A stretch of DNA of 64,000 nucleotides, from the NCBI GenBank assembly GCA_900239685.1, contig OENT01000620.1:1-64000 (forward strand). Direction: 5' to 3'. The DNA comes from Rotaria macrura (taxonomy: Eukaryota > Rotifera > Eurotatoria > Philodinida > Philodinidae). This document shows, one piece after another, positions 37,280-50,417 of the stretch. Under the pieces are notes generated by a model. It was not told the DNA's origin. It ran no database searches and saw nothing but the letters and a program-made list of their open reading frames with translations. How positions within the stretch are numbered: position 1 is the first letter of the stretch; each line of letters opens with the position of its first letter. The position numbers and the translations under genes were made by a program.

Positions 37280-39384
37280 TGCTGAACATTACTGAAAAAG
37301 TCTAGTAGCATTAAAAAGAAAAACTTATTTTTACAATACTTGATAAGATTTCATTTATTTTGTTCTGTTTATGTAAGAATAAAAATTCCATGATCGATAA
37401 TCACGTGAATCGTACTGGCTCTATTTTCTTTTCGATATTGATTCAATACATTATAATGATTACGATTAGAGAAAAATTGAATATAATCTAAGAAAAAACA
37501 GATTCAAGTCACTATTGTTTCAACACATAAAACACTACTTTGCTATAAATTACATGCACAATAGGTTTGCAGCAACTCCATTTTACAAAAGCAAACACTC
37601 AAACTAAAATGGTCCTTCATAGATTTTTGTTCATTTTTCACCTTTCTTTAAACATTCTAGTAAGTCTAACTGATTTATTGGATGATTTTCTTTTTGTTTG
37701 ATAGACACGGATGAACATCATGAAAATCTTGCAATTGCATACGTCCAAATATCTTTCGTGACTATTTTGGACCGAGAAAGAATTTCATTTGATCGTATCA
37801 ATTAAATGTTCTCATGTGCAATGGATACTATTACGATGTCGTTTATTCATGAACCAGTACCTTGATTGTAAGCATGCCAAAGTCAGCTTTAGTAGAGAAC
37901 AACAGTAGCAAGCGGACATACACATGCTGAGAAAAGCGAACCATTTGAATCTGATACATAAAGTCTCTAATTCGAATAGGATACAAATAATCTATGAAGT
38001 ATTCAATCAAGTTCAAGCACTGTTAGACAAGATGTTAATGATGAACTGTTTGCACGCGTTAAATTAGACGATATTTTATTCCGCTATGTACTAAACTAAT
38101 TCTTGTGCTATTACATAAGAACTTTGATGTGAATGAATAATTGATTATTTTTAATTTTAATACTCAACAACAATAAAAGTGAATAATTGAAAAATTTGAA
38201 AAAATACATTCCATCTGTAAAAATCCTAACAAAAACAAAGAATGAAGGTAATCTTTCAAATTTTTTTGTTGTTTGAAGAAAAGAAATTTTTTCTAAGAGC
38301 ACAAAGATGGAATTTTCAAATAGAAACAGCGTGTCACTACAGTATCTCAATTCAGTACTGTCTTCTAAAAAGAAAATTTATGTGAAATATTTACTTCGAC
38401 AATTATTGTTAAGTTAAAATTTTGTGTAAAATAGAGCATAAAATTCTTTTGTAAGTTATAAACTTAGATAATATATCTAGAATCGATATTCATCGACAGA
38501 CAGAAAAACTATTAGCAGTATATCAATGAGAGTCATTCTGACAATCGGATACTATCGAACGCAATTAGATTGTATGGGAATGCCTATAAAATCGACAAAA
38601 TTCTGATAAAAATCACGAGACGACATGACGTTGAGATCCAGAGTGTTGGAAATCGATTGAAATTTTTTTGTCAGAAAATTTCAGAATTCATTTAGGTACT
38701 TTGACTAACCTGTCTAATTTTAGCGTCCAGTGTTTATCAATACTCGACTTATTATAAAGCATTGAACCGGCAACTTCATTACTGGTTTTGTTTCTCGAAT
38801 TCTGATAAGATTTTGTCGAGCTGATCGGATCCAGTATCGAATTATTTCACTTAGGTTGTCGCAGCCCTTATACATGAAAACCGATGTCAAAATAATCATG
38901 AGAATATATATATTTCTTCATCATTTTCTACTTTATCCCCTAGAACTGTAATAAAATAAATAGCTGAAATAGTTGTAACAAAAATAAAGGCAATGGAATT
39001 ATCTTTTCTTCAAACTATAAAATCAACGATAATCTTAAAATATAGTTCTCAATCTGATCGTTAGATTAAAAATGTATTTGAATCAGTTGCAGTGACTGAG
39101 GCCAACGTATTTCGTCCAAATTATAACTTCAATACAAAACGTACAAGATGATATTCTCCCGTTCTTGTCGAAACCTTGGCATAACTGGTAAAGCTGTATT
39201 AGTACGCAAAAAAAGAAATCAACAATTTCTTTTTTCAATCGTAGTAAAAGAACACGTTCTACATGATGTGTACACAACTTTCAAACATTCTTGTATCGAT
39301 ACGACACCTACTATATTTTTATACTTCTGCATGTAGGAGTAAAGTATACGGGGGCGAGGCCTTTTATTACCTGTTTTTCCTTTT
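37280..39384. other. Spacer between the two three-finger paralogues, nothing recognised
   Basis: AT-rich. I looked for a third, decayed paralogue and saw none. Confidence 0.5.
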
Positions 39385-39432
39385 GAAAACCTATACTCAC
39401 TTCAATATATTTCCTCTCTCTTAAAGTAAACG
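39385..39432 (+). promoter_or_regulatory. Conserved promoter-like block of the three-finger gene pair, copy 2
   Basis: GAAAACCTATA followed by ATATATTTC and a pyrimidine run, 48 bases before the ATG; the first paralogue has it at 51 bases. Conservation between the two copies in otherwise diverged flanks suggests shared control of transcription. Confidence 0.5.
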
Positions 39433-39831
39433 ATGCACCGTCGATTTCTATTAGCTATCGTCTTTTCATTATTATTTCCAAGTACTTCTTCAATATATTG
39501 TTATTCTGGAACGGATAGTAAATGTATATTGACATCCAATATGAAAGATTGCGGTTCAGGAGAAACTTGTACATGTGCGAAGTATCGCTATAAATGTTCC
39601 AAAATTGATCAAGGTTGCAGTGAACAGGAACGATTAACAGGTGCTACAATATGGGCATATACAATACTTTCGAAAACCACATGTGCAACATTGCAAAATC
39701 CAAATAGTGGCGCCACAAATGCGCAATGTTGCTCCAATGATCGATGCAACCGACCTGATAATGGGAAATGTTCATGGTCTCTAGCTCGTCGTCGAGCCGC
39801 ACGCAAATTAACTGATCTACTCGATTTTTAA
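39433..39831 (+). CDS. Secreted Ly6/uPAR-like (three-finger) cysteine-rich protein, paralogue 2
   Basis: A single-exon gene of 132 residues, a tandem duplicate of the gene at 36890. The signal peptide is MHRRFLLAIVFSLLFPSTSS. The mature start is IYCYSG, the core again has 12 cysteines at matching positions, and it ends QCCSNDRCN. Blocks shared with paralogue 1 include NPNSGA before CC, DCG followed by a Cys-x-Cys pair, and a conserved CNRP. The tail is basic (ARRRAARK) and not a GPI signal. By eye the two proteins share roughly half of their residues, so the duplication is not recent. An AATAAA lies about 85 bases past the stop. Confidence 0.8.
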   Translation: MHRRFLLAIVFSLLFPSTSSIYCYSGTDSKCILTSNMKDCGSGETCTCAKYRYKCSKIDQGCSEQERLTGATIWAYTILSKTTCATLQNPNSGATNAQCCSNDRCNRPDNGKCSWSLARRRAARKLTDLLDF

Positions 39832-40194
39832 GCATCAACGCGTTGAACAGAAGACAAGAAGCAATACTAAATTTAATCGCATCGGTGAATATTTCGTTAA
39901 TCTGTTTTTTATTCAATAAAAACATTCACATCATCGACCATGATCTCAATCATTTTGACTAATTTGAATAGATTTTATTGATGAATATTCAAAAATGAAT
40001 GAAAGAGAACGAAAAATTGTTTATCTTCAAAGACTTTGTCGAATTGAATGACCAGTATGAAAAAATTAAAGTATAAGTCGATGAAATTTTTCTCATTTAT
40101 TTAAGCAAATTGAAAAAATTAACAAGGTATCAACAAGTAATCAGCTAAATCTTATTACAAAGATGCAGTAGGATTAAATTCGAAAAATCTTTAA
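39832..40194. other. Convergent intergenic spacer
   Basis: Lies between the 3' ends of the plus-strand three-finger gene and the minus-strand His-rich peptide gene. Contains poly(A) signal-like AATAAA near 39915; otherwise nothing recognised. Confidence 0.6.
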
Positions 40195-40606
40195 TTATGA
40201 GTGACTGCCATGGTTTCCTATTGAAAAATGAACGATATTGCATATACGTAGGTGTTATGTTAAAATTAACAATTAGACATGACATACCTGGAGTAGAACC
40301 GTCATGACCTTCGTGTCCATGTGGTGTAGAAGACGATGAATTATTGGATATAAATGTTGTATGGCTTTCAATTCTATTACCTTTGTGATGATATTGAGTT
40401 CCATTGATTGATGGTGGATATGTTACATTGGAATGAAGTGTATCATTTCTAAATGGGAGTCTTGTTTCATGATTGCCTCCATTTGGATGCATATGAACTG
40501 ATAGAACAGTCATTGGAAAAATTAACTAACGAAGAATACAAATATACTATTGAAGAAAATGCATGTTTAATAGACTCACACAAGAAAGAACGATGATCGA
40601 TTGCAT
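40195..40606 (-). CDS. Small secreted His-rich, N-glycosylated peptide
   Basis: Three exons on the minus strand, 40606-40580, 40525-40288 and 40217-40195, joined by 54- and 70-base introns in phase, encode 95 residues. The first intron falls inside the signal peptide, which reads about MQSIIVLSCLIFPMTVLS. The mature peptide is rich in His, Asn, Ser and Gly, has at least three NxS/T sites (NDT, NVT, NGT) and ends in a His/Gly-rich tail (HGHEGHDGSTPGNHGSHS). No cysteine pattern or known domain is present. His clusters could bind Zn or Cu, but that is speculation. Its signal peptide and clean splicing argue that it is a real gene; no relatives are recognised. Confidence 0.65.
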
Positions 40607-42266
40607 TTTGATACGTACTGATGAAGTAGTTCAGACGTGTTTGAATATTGTATTCTAAATTAATCGAGAGAGTCGTGTATTTATAGACCTACGTTGTCTC
40701 TGACTTTCTACCTTTATTGTATTGAGGATTCACAATTTATTATCAGCAGTATCAACGTCAGGTCTTTAATCAAAATAAAAGTACAGATAATACATGGGTA
40801 TTTATTGTGTGAAGCCATACATAAACGGAGTATGAATCATACTGATTAGATGCGCGTTCTTGCCATTGTCACTAAGTGTCATGATCAACTGAATGGATCA
40901 TCATGTTTTTTTATACAATGACTTATCCGATGTTTTTATCACAGGACGCTACAAAACAAAAATGTTGCATAAGGCTCTTTTAAAACAGAAATTTTGAGCA
41001 AAATCATTATTTTTGTATTTCGATTAATTTTAATTGTCAGAAAAGCCGTATACATCTAGTATGGACATGAGAAGACGTCGCGTCTTCATGACGTCTCATA
41101 ATCGGTTTGTTTCATTATTGTCAATGAAGTTAATACAGCATCGAAGTTAGCAGTACTTTCAGATCATTCTCTCATTGCTAGACACTTGAAGGAGCTATTC
41201 ATGGTGTTTCAGCAATCACTGAAGATGATTGTCATTGGACATACGAATGGATAGTCGATATTGAGAAATGAAAGTATCATTCTTTTACCACTTCGAAGTA
41301 TAATAAGTATGTACAGTACAGAATTACGACAGTTTCCCATTGAGTTTTAAGAATAAATACATGGCCAATGAAAAGAATACTATCGAATTATTCTAATGTG
41401 ATGAAAAATAGATAGCTTTTCGTACAGCAGAGCATCTGGTAATATTCTAAAACAGTGTTTCAGCTTCATCTTCTTTTTCAAATGAGCTAACAGACACTTC
41501 ATATATCTCTCCCAATGAACTGGCAAAGTCTTATTTTGATTTTATCTTCTGAACTTAATATAATGGTCGAGAATATGTCTTCCGATTCCAATAACAACAC
41601 GATGGAAGTACACCAAAAAAGTAGTGTCATACGTGAAAGTTAAAATCGATACTTGACAATATTTTTCAAGTATTCAATGATTGAATATTCCTGATTCAAT
41701 ACCGAAATATTGAAAACTTGAATATCTTAATATTTGATACCCAATTATTCTCTTAATTAAATGGTTGAATTTTCAAAATTGATATTTATGGTTAGAAATG
41801 AAACAAACAATATTCGGCGTTGTCTTAATTAAAACCTAAACGAACGCGAAGAATCACTTGAATGCTTGAAGATTGTTTTTAATGACAATGACTTAGTTTA
41901 TATTTTGAAAAAACATCGCTCAGTTCTGCAATTAACCAAAACTTTGCTCGTCGTTTCTATCGATGAATATCACAAAAAAAGGAATCACAACAGCGTAGCT
42001 TGTTCAGATGTTAATTGAATGTCTTAAAGTAAGTATGGATCGTTTTAGTTCATCACATTGTAAAAAAGGGAATAAAAAGAATAAACTCTTTAGATTAGTT
42101 CTTTCGTTTCGCTGCCATCTAGTGCCATCTGATGGTTCATATTTTTGTTTCTACTGGCTGCATTAAGGTTTATCCATAGAAACTGTTAAGTGTGATGACG
42201 AGGAAGAATCTTTTCAGCCGTTTCTTTTGAGTTCCTTACTGAGCATAATCCTTGAAATCAATCATA
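40607..42266. other. Divergent intergenic region
   Basis: 5' region of both the His-rich peptide gene (minus) and FBF1 (plus). The segment about 41640-41790 is packed with imperfect GAATATT/AATATTC words and may be an old self-similar element. No exon recognised. Confidence 0.45.
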
Positions 42267-45200
42267 ATGAGTAAGGAAGGACGTCGATTTTTTTGTTTGT
42301 TAAATGAGAACATTAAATAAATTTGTTTTATTCTTCTAGTCACAGGTAAACATTTGTTTGACGATGTACTAGAAGATTTCAACTTCGATGGTATGTGTGA
42401 TTTCTTGAAATTTCGAAGAATAGATATATTTTTAGTTTATTTAGATAAAAATAAAACACGTTTAAAAAAGCAGACATCTACTGAAGACTTCGATGACGAT
42501 TTCTTTGGTTCTACGATGGTAAATTAATTATATGTTATAAGAAGGAAACTTTTATTTTTTCGAATACCGTTTTAGAATACAAAAATAGCAACAAATACTT
42601 CAACTTCGAGACGACAAAATGATTTTGGTGATGATCTTGGTTTAGATGATGATGAGCATCAACCAACTGTTTCAAATTCTTCATATAAACCAACTTTTCA
42701 TGGTAGCAAAACTTATGATGCGACAAGTTATCGTAAGTTTAAGGCTATTCTTTTTGTGAGATAATAGATCCAGTGAACACAAATCGAATCTGTGCGCTCT
42801 TGCACATGTACCGAGAGTTTTAAAAAAAATGTTTTTAATTTTTTGTCAAAATAAGATAAAAAATGCAAAGTAAATAGATTGCAGTCGTTTGTGAATTTAT
42901 CATAAGACTTATTATTCTATTTTAATAGTTTATTGAAGAATAACAATCTTGTATTCAATATTTTTTCAAGTATATCAACGTGTATTCTAATGTTAGACTT
43001 AACAACATGATTCGATACATTTTTTTGAGAGGTTCGCTCGAATTGAAATAAATATCCTTCTTACTATTTATTTACTCACAGAATATCATTCTTATCAAAC
43101 CTATTGAGATTAAATTTAGGTAAACATTCAAATATGGCAATGTTTCATAGAAAATTTAAAATGAAATTGTTTTCTGTTGTACGCAAGCAGTCTAAACAAT
43201 GCTCTACGTTTCTAGCATAGTTCATTATTCTTGAAAAAACATTGAAAAAATTAAAATCTTGATTCATATCTTGCTGATAAAGAATTATAATCGCTCGAGT
43301 AGCATAAATACTCAGAATTTCGAGTTGATATTCTAACGGTATGTATACTTCAGAGTTCTACAAGTTTCTAAGACAACAGACGAGGTTTACGATAAGCTAT
43401 CCGAAACATGTACTCCTTAACGATAAGTAAGCGTCATAAGCAAGAGTTTTTTGAAAAACGCATCGTTATAGACAGTCGAGATTTCGTCTTTAGATTATGA
43501 AACCTATCTACTGGAACGTGGCGCGTTTAGATTCTATCCTATCTACTGTCGAGACATATTTAGTGTCAATTAAAGTGAAACTGAAATATGTATGAGTGAG
43601 TTTCCATCCCGAGACACTCAACTAGAAATATTTCAAACTTGCTCTAATCTCATCGATGTCTACTGAGAGCTATCATATGAAATCGAATGGTGTACTACAA
43701 TTGACTTTATTTACGGTACCGATTAGATGCAATGAAATCCAATAGTCAAAATATCATGTATTCTCATATCTCAAAAATGAAATTATATGGTTTAACATAG
43801 TGTCTTGTAAATTGATGAAAACTATACAACATAACCAGACGAACTTATTAAGAACTAAGAAATGTAATATTTATCTTCGATAGTTTCATATTACTAGAAA
43901 GAAAGAATGAAAACTGTAGAGATACGATCTAGATACTGTTGTTGATACTATGTACATGTATAGTAGCGTCACAAATATCATCGGAAGTCCAACGTACTGC
44001 ATGAATGATCGCATAAGGTAAGAATAAAAATGAACAGTGTTCATGAAAATTTCTTTGCCACACTCTTGATTGAAAAAAAATAATCAAATATTGGAGAAAA
44101 TCTTCTTTAACTTTCAATAGAATACTGTTCATAGTATTTCATGTAATTTATTTCTATTTACAATTAAATCAACGGAAGTTTTTAATTCGTATTCGTATGT
44201 TAGCTAAAATGTCTATGTAATATTTTCTTTAGATCAAGGTCAAAATAGTTTACCACGTGCCGTGAATCAACCTCGACCAGTAACATCAGGCGGCTCTCAT
44301 AAGAAATTCGATGATCTGTTTGGAAGTAAATATTGTATTGTTCTGTATTCCGATTCATAAGACTTTCTAAATAGGTTCACCCCCAAAACAGCTGACTCTT
44401 GACGATACAGAAAAACCAAAACGAACAGTTAGGTAAGACATGAATTCATTGTTTAAAAGAATTAGTTCATATTTTTAATTGATAGATTTGAAGAGACCGA
44501 TAATCTGCGTCCATCTACTGCTCCATCGGCATCAGCCAAACTATCAAATGGCTCGAATACAAGTTTATTATCAGCACTTCGTACCGGTCTTGAACCAGAC
44601 AAAGGCTCTGATATGTTTTCTTCAATGAAAACGCAGGATACAAAAAATAAAAAGGATGATTGGCTAGGCCTCAAAGATGAATCCAGTGACGAAGATCAAG
44701 CTCCAATACAAACTAAACAAAAAGTTGAGTCTACTGTCAGTACACTAGCTAAAAAAGTATCTTTAGCACCTGTACCACTAGTATCTCCTACAGTAGTGGA
44801 ACCACCAAAAAAAAATGTATTAGATGACTTACTAGATAAAGACCGACGTGAATTAGAAGAACAGAAAACTATATCACCTAAATCTATGATGAGTAAGACA
44901 ATACAAGATTTTCGATTCGATGAACGTGCGACACAAAACAAAGGTCCAGTTATATCTGGATCATCGAAAGTTGCATCATCTAGAGCGACCCAAGAAGTAA
45001 AACCATCATTTATGACGTTGTTTGATCCGAAACCTGATTCTGGTATGATCTTCTCTTTTTTTTTTAAGAAGGTTTTAGAGTTTTGTTTTTTCTTTGAACT
45101 TCAGCTGAGAATATGTTTACAGATGCACCGAGAGATCCAATTTTTAGTAGAGAACCATCAACTTCAACAGCACCAAGAGCAAATATTTCCACTAGCAGTG

Positions 45201-48200
45201 TTAGTAAATAATAGTAAAAACAAAAGAATTTTCTTTCTTTTTCATTATGGTATATGATTATTGTAGCATGACTTGAAAAAACTTGAATTTGAAAATAATG
45301 AACTTAAGATGACTATCGAACATATGAAACGACAACATGAACTTGAACGAAAAATGATTGAAGAAAGTTATCAACAACGACTGGAATACGTTGAAAAGTC
45401 ATGTGAAAGACAAGAATCTAGGTAACGTTAATTTTCAATATTGCTAATTGTTAGATATAGTTAGAGACCTGCGGGGGCCCCCGAACTCCGACTCCGATTC
45501 CGACGGAGTTGGAATCGGAGTCAGAGTTAGTGGAATAAAATTTTTCGGAATCGGAGTCGGAGTCAATTTTATTGTCGGGGTTTATCGGAGTCCGATTAAC
45601 CCCGAAAAATTATAATTGTGTGATAAATTTTCGCTATTTCACACGACAATATCCTCATTTTTCATGTTAAGAAGAAAAAAGATAAAATACAACGCTTGGT
45701 AATATAGTGAGATTCCACTTCAGGACAAAAAAGAACAAATGAACCATTTTGACAGTATAAGATTCGAATGATCGACCAAGGAAAACAATGCTATTTTTGA
45801 AGAAATACACTCTGCGAATCATTGACGAGAACTACATGAAAATATTGCTGCATTTGAGTAGAATTGAAGTGCTTCTCTTTTTCACGAGTTTCCCAGATTC
45901 ATTATTTTCATCTATCACCTTTTGAAATTCATTTTTTCTGAAACACCTATTAGTCATTTTTTATTTTTCAGAGTACCATAAATGCAAAACTCAAAATTAC
46001 TGCTTTGATTTTTCTTTGATTTTCATTAACGCATGTGTTTATCTAGTTTGATGTATTCAAAAATAAGCAATAAAATACACCAGAGGTCATCCATTTTCAA
46101 TAATAATTTTTTGGAGTTTTCCGGAGTTTTTCGGAGTTGGAGTTGGAGTTGGAAAAAAATATTTTTCGGAGTCAGCGAAATGAAGTTTTTTTCGGAATCG
46201 GAGTAGTGACTAAAAAATTTTTCGGAGTCGGAGTCGGGTTTCGCAATAAAAAAATTGACTCCGCAGGTCTCTAGATATAGTGCATATCTAGTTTATCTAA
46301 TTAGAAAACTTACGAAATCTATGATGATTAGAAATATTAAACAATTTAAAACGTTTTTTGACCAACTCTTGCTTCTAAACTTCTGCTGCTTATGACAGCT
46401 TCCATTATGAGAACAAAAAGAAACTAAAACCTATCACAAGTAGAACAAGTCGTATTTATAAAACTTACTTTTTCCTCTCAACCGAGTTCGATTCTTGTCC
46501 GATGAAATCTATTGTGAAAGTAATGGGAAAAGACGTTGCTTTTCTAAGCGCTGCTGTATCCCAAACATAGAACTTTTTAATCTGAACTCAACGCGTGAAA
46601 AATACGAATTTAAATCAAAAAAATCTTTAGAAATATTAGGATGAGATTCGGTAGACAATTTAAAGAAATATTATCTGTTCACATAGAAAAATAAGCACAA
46701 TACGCATACGATCTATTTTAAGACTTAAAGAAGACAACGAATATTTACGTCGTCAACTAAATGATCGTACTCAACAATTTGAAAAGGAAAAATCTTCTTT
46801 ATTAATTGAAACTCAACGACGAATAGATGACTTACAACGAGATCAAACAACAGAACTTGAAAATTTACGATCAGTACAACGGTGATGTCTATTCAATGTA
46901 TCATCATCGATCAAATTTTCTTTCTTCATTTCGTTTTAATTTGTAGACAAAATCTTGATCATTTAAGGCGAGAACACGAACAGACTATTCAACGCTTAAA
47001 ACATCTTCAGCAAGAAGAAAAATCTACAGCACTTGATGTTACGACACATACACGGTATTCAAGAAATGAAAACTATTGTTTATTATTTATTTCAAAATAT
47101 TTTATCTTATATAGAGCATTTGGATCTGTTGTTGATCATATGGAACAAAATGCAAAAAATATTGATGAACTTCGACTTAAAATTGAAGCTAAACATAGTT
47201 CTGCTTTAACGGAGAAAGAAATTGAAGCACGAAGTAAAGAACAACAGCTCAAAGGTATATTCAACAGAGTGTTTCGACTAGACAGAATGTAATGAATTCG
47301 ATATGTCGTTATCCTTTGTTTGTAGAAGTCATTTAAAAGAGTTCGAATGGGAGAAGTATCTATTTTTCGAACTACAAAAAAAGATAAAAGACTAAAACGA
47401 GTGATTTCATCAGGATTAATTGATAGATAATCTACGCACTGTATGAAAACACTAGTAGAAAACGAACGAACTTTTTGTCATCGTCTTTAACGCTGTGTCG
47501 TGTTTATTTTTCACTAGCTCATGAAGAACGTCTACAACTGCAAGCAATTGATTTCGAACGTGAACGTAAAAATTTACAAGAACTCATTTCACGATTAGAA
47601 GTGCATCTCTCCGAACAAACAAAACTTGTCGAAGAAGTATTAAAGAAGACAATTTCGATAATGGAAAGAAACTGTCAATATTCTTTTTCGTTCGTTGTTT
47701 TAAGGAACGATGGAAAGCATTACAAGCTCAAAAACGTATGGAGGCCATGCAAGATGCATTGAATGGTGAACAACGTTTATTTATGGATAAATTATCACGT
47801 GATCGTTCTGAAATTCAACGCAGTAAAGATCAACTACTTGACGATCAAAAAGTTGCATTAGCTAGTATATATGAAAGTCGTTCACAGTTAGCTGATGAAC
47901 GAGCAAAAGTTGAAGCATTACAAAAAAGTTATCAAGAACAAAAGCATCGAGATATGTTACAAAATGCTACGGTAAATATAAGTATAAATATTTCCATTGA
48001 AAATTTTCTTCTTCATTATGGTTAGATGGAAGCAGAAAACCATGCACAACAAAAACTTCTTTCAGAACAATTAGCACGTCTCGAAAAACGTGAGCAAGAA
48101 ATAAATCGACGTGAAGAAGCATTCATATTAGAAAAACGTTCATTGTCTGAATTAAAACAACATATTGATATTGAACAAGTAAATATAAAAAGTCAATATG

Positions 48201-50417
48201 AAGATATAAAACAAAAATTAATTGATATTGAACATGCTAATGAAGTCGTTAAGAAAGAAAAAGAACGTTTATCACAACTTTATTTTGAAGTACATGCACT
48301 CGATGGAAAAAATACTGGACGACTTCAACAATTACAAAAATCAATTACTACTTTACGGCAACAAGAAGAACAGATGCATGAAGTAATTAATCACATTTAT
48401 TCATAGGAAAAGAGAAAAGACTGTGGAGCAGCTAAGTTTTTCTAGTTTGTTGTTTTGCTTTCGCAAAGAATACAATCGGTTGCATCTCATGAATTTTCAT
48501 CGATCGACAAATTATTTCTACCATGCTCGACAATTTTCATTTTGCTAAAGTTTTTGAATAGAATAAGAATTCAACTTATTATGACGAATGTCGTCTCATT
48601 CACGCCTACATTCAACTTGTCAGTTTTCTATTGGATTGTAATCAGATACTATAGAACTAATAGCAAATGATGTGAACACATATAAGTTTCCTTCTTTTTC
48701 TTTGTTTGAAATCTCATTTGTTTCATCACTGTCTGCATCAACCTTAGTGATAAATTTATACTGTTTGAAAAAAAAAGTGAGATAGAATTGAATACATTAT
48801 GATTAACAAAAAGAATTCGCTCTTCTACGTCTCCAGATTTGTGTTAATGAAAATAAGACGATTAGTTGTTCTGCATTATGACTCATAAGAGTTGATCTTA
48901 TCTTGCCTGGTTGAACAGAAAATTCAGTTTTTACTTGTAGATGTTAATTTCTATTCATGTATGATACACTGTGAAGGTCAAACATAAAATCAATTGTTCC
49001 ATCGTTTATACTTATTTTATTAGATATAAGTGCTATACTTCTAAACATATTTAGAGTTGCTACGTCATTCATTTTATAGAAAAAATTCATACTAGTGGAA
49101 GATAACATTATGAGTTATCTATTCTCTACTCGTTTATCAACAGACGAGAAAAGACAACCCTCAATGGGGAAAGACATTGTATAAAGATATTGATTGATTT
49201 TAGAGTTTAAAAAAAGTGCAACAAAATAAATCAGGTCGTTGAATCTTATGAGACGGATTTTCTATACGCTAAGAAGTTTCGAACAACATAAATTGTGTCG
49301 AATGAAAAAAACAATAGTTTTGATATGCTGACAGTTTCATTTCGATAAAAATATATGTTTTATGAATCATACAAATCATGATAGAACTGTATGAAATAGG
49401 TTGATTGAAACGAGAAAAACATTCAGATTCTAAATTTTCTCTATCAATATCATGACATGACCAATCGTATCTTGATATTATACTATCATGATAGAAACTT
49501 GCATGGCATACGTCGATTTCATCGCTATGCTTACAATAAGTCTTTTACGTTAGTCTCTTACACGATGATAAATTCCATTGTCAGATGTTTTGGGACAAGT
49601 AATACTAATACGTAAGAATATTTAAATTGGCTACAAGAGATTATTTTCATGTTGAGACATGTTTTTGCATCAAGTTTAAAGTTGATATTTACAACGAATG
49701 TTTTCTTACACACATCACGACATTCATTGAAAATTAACTGTCGCTCTGCATTTTTTAAGACAAAAAACAAATATACGAACTGTAGTTATGAATCTAAAGT
49801 CTGTTCAAATCATATAAAACTTGTTTTTTTTTCTTGTAGATAGTAGGTAAAGGAAAAATAATTTTCAGTTTGAACATGCTCTATTCGACTACATTCTAAT
49901 CTTTATAAAAACGATGATATAAGCCCATCTTTTTTTTTCTAGCAATATTCTCGTATATCAAATGAGCGTGAAAATCTTAAACATCTTCGTTCAAGTATGC
50001 CATTAAAAAGACCAAGTCCGATCATGGATTCAAATTTTTCAAGTAAATATTTTTATTTTCGACTGTTACATTGAAAAACAAACCTAGCTGAATTTGTTTT
50101 AGCTTTGCAATTAGCTGCGAATACATCAATTTTGCCAATCCATTCTTCTCAACAATCCATTGATGAAAGTACTATTTTAAGATCATTACGTATGACTGCT
50201 CTGCAAGTATGTTCGATTCAATAAATCATTATCATTCAATCAAAGTTAAAACAAAACAATAACCTATTTTTCGTCTGTCTAGGATCAACTATACATTGAA
50301 GATGAAATGTCATTTCTTAACAATTTACGTGCTGCTAATCATCCATCAACACGTAGCGCAAGTCTTTCTAATATTCATCGTCATTCGGAAACCAATTTAC
50401 TTAGGACAAATCAATAG
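42267..50417 (+). CDS. FBF1: Fas-binding factor 1 homologue (centriolar transition-fibre protein)
   Basis: Eighteen exons in phase give 904 residues: 42267-42270, 42340-42390, 42445-42518, 42576-42732, 44233-44325, 44375-44432, 44486-45042, 45123-45199, 45267-45421, 46723-46881, 46947-47054, 47115-47254, 47518-47636, 47705-47971, 48026-48382, 49943-50042, 50103-50206 and 50283-50417. The N-terminal ~350 residues are acidic and disordered, with short FDD/DDFFG motifs and DWLGLKDE near residue 204. Residues ~357-792 are coiled coil. HLRREHEQTIQRLKHL followed by a THTR block matches FBF1 closely, and LRSLRMTALQDQL near the C-terminus also fits its tail. FBF1 sits on distal appendages/transition fibres and is needed for cilium entry of cargo. 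The first coding exon is only 4 bases (ATG plus A). Introns are mixed: many short, but 1.5, 1.3 and 1.56 kb ones occur, one holding a transposon. A short C-terminal alternative end is possible if intron 15 is retained. Confidence 0.88.
45462..46273. mobile_element. 812-bp hAT-like MITE in an FBF1 intron, 8-bp target duplication
   Basis: The ends are perfect 13-base inverted repeats, TAGAGACCTGCGG and its complement. The insertion is flanked by GATATAGT at 45454-45461 and again at 46274-46281, a perfect 8-bp duplication. TAGAG-type ends and 8-bp duplications are typical of hAT transposons. The subterminal zones are filled with variants of CGGAGT/GGAATCGGAGT (or complement). The centre is AT-rich without a transposase frame. 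It lies wholly in the intron between the exons ending at 45421 and starting at 46723, so it should not alter the protein. Confidence 0.9.

Noticed and set aside
44696-44941. Antisense open frame inside FBF1
   Set aside because: Shadow of the FBF1 exon 44486-45042 on the opposite strand.
46470-46505. GTTCGATTC-like tRNA T-arm motif
   Set aside because: No D-arm, anticodon stem or acceptor stem could be formed around it.
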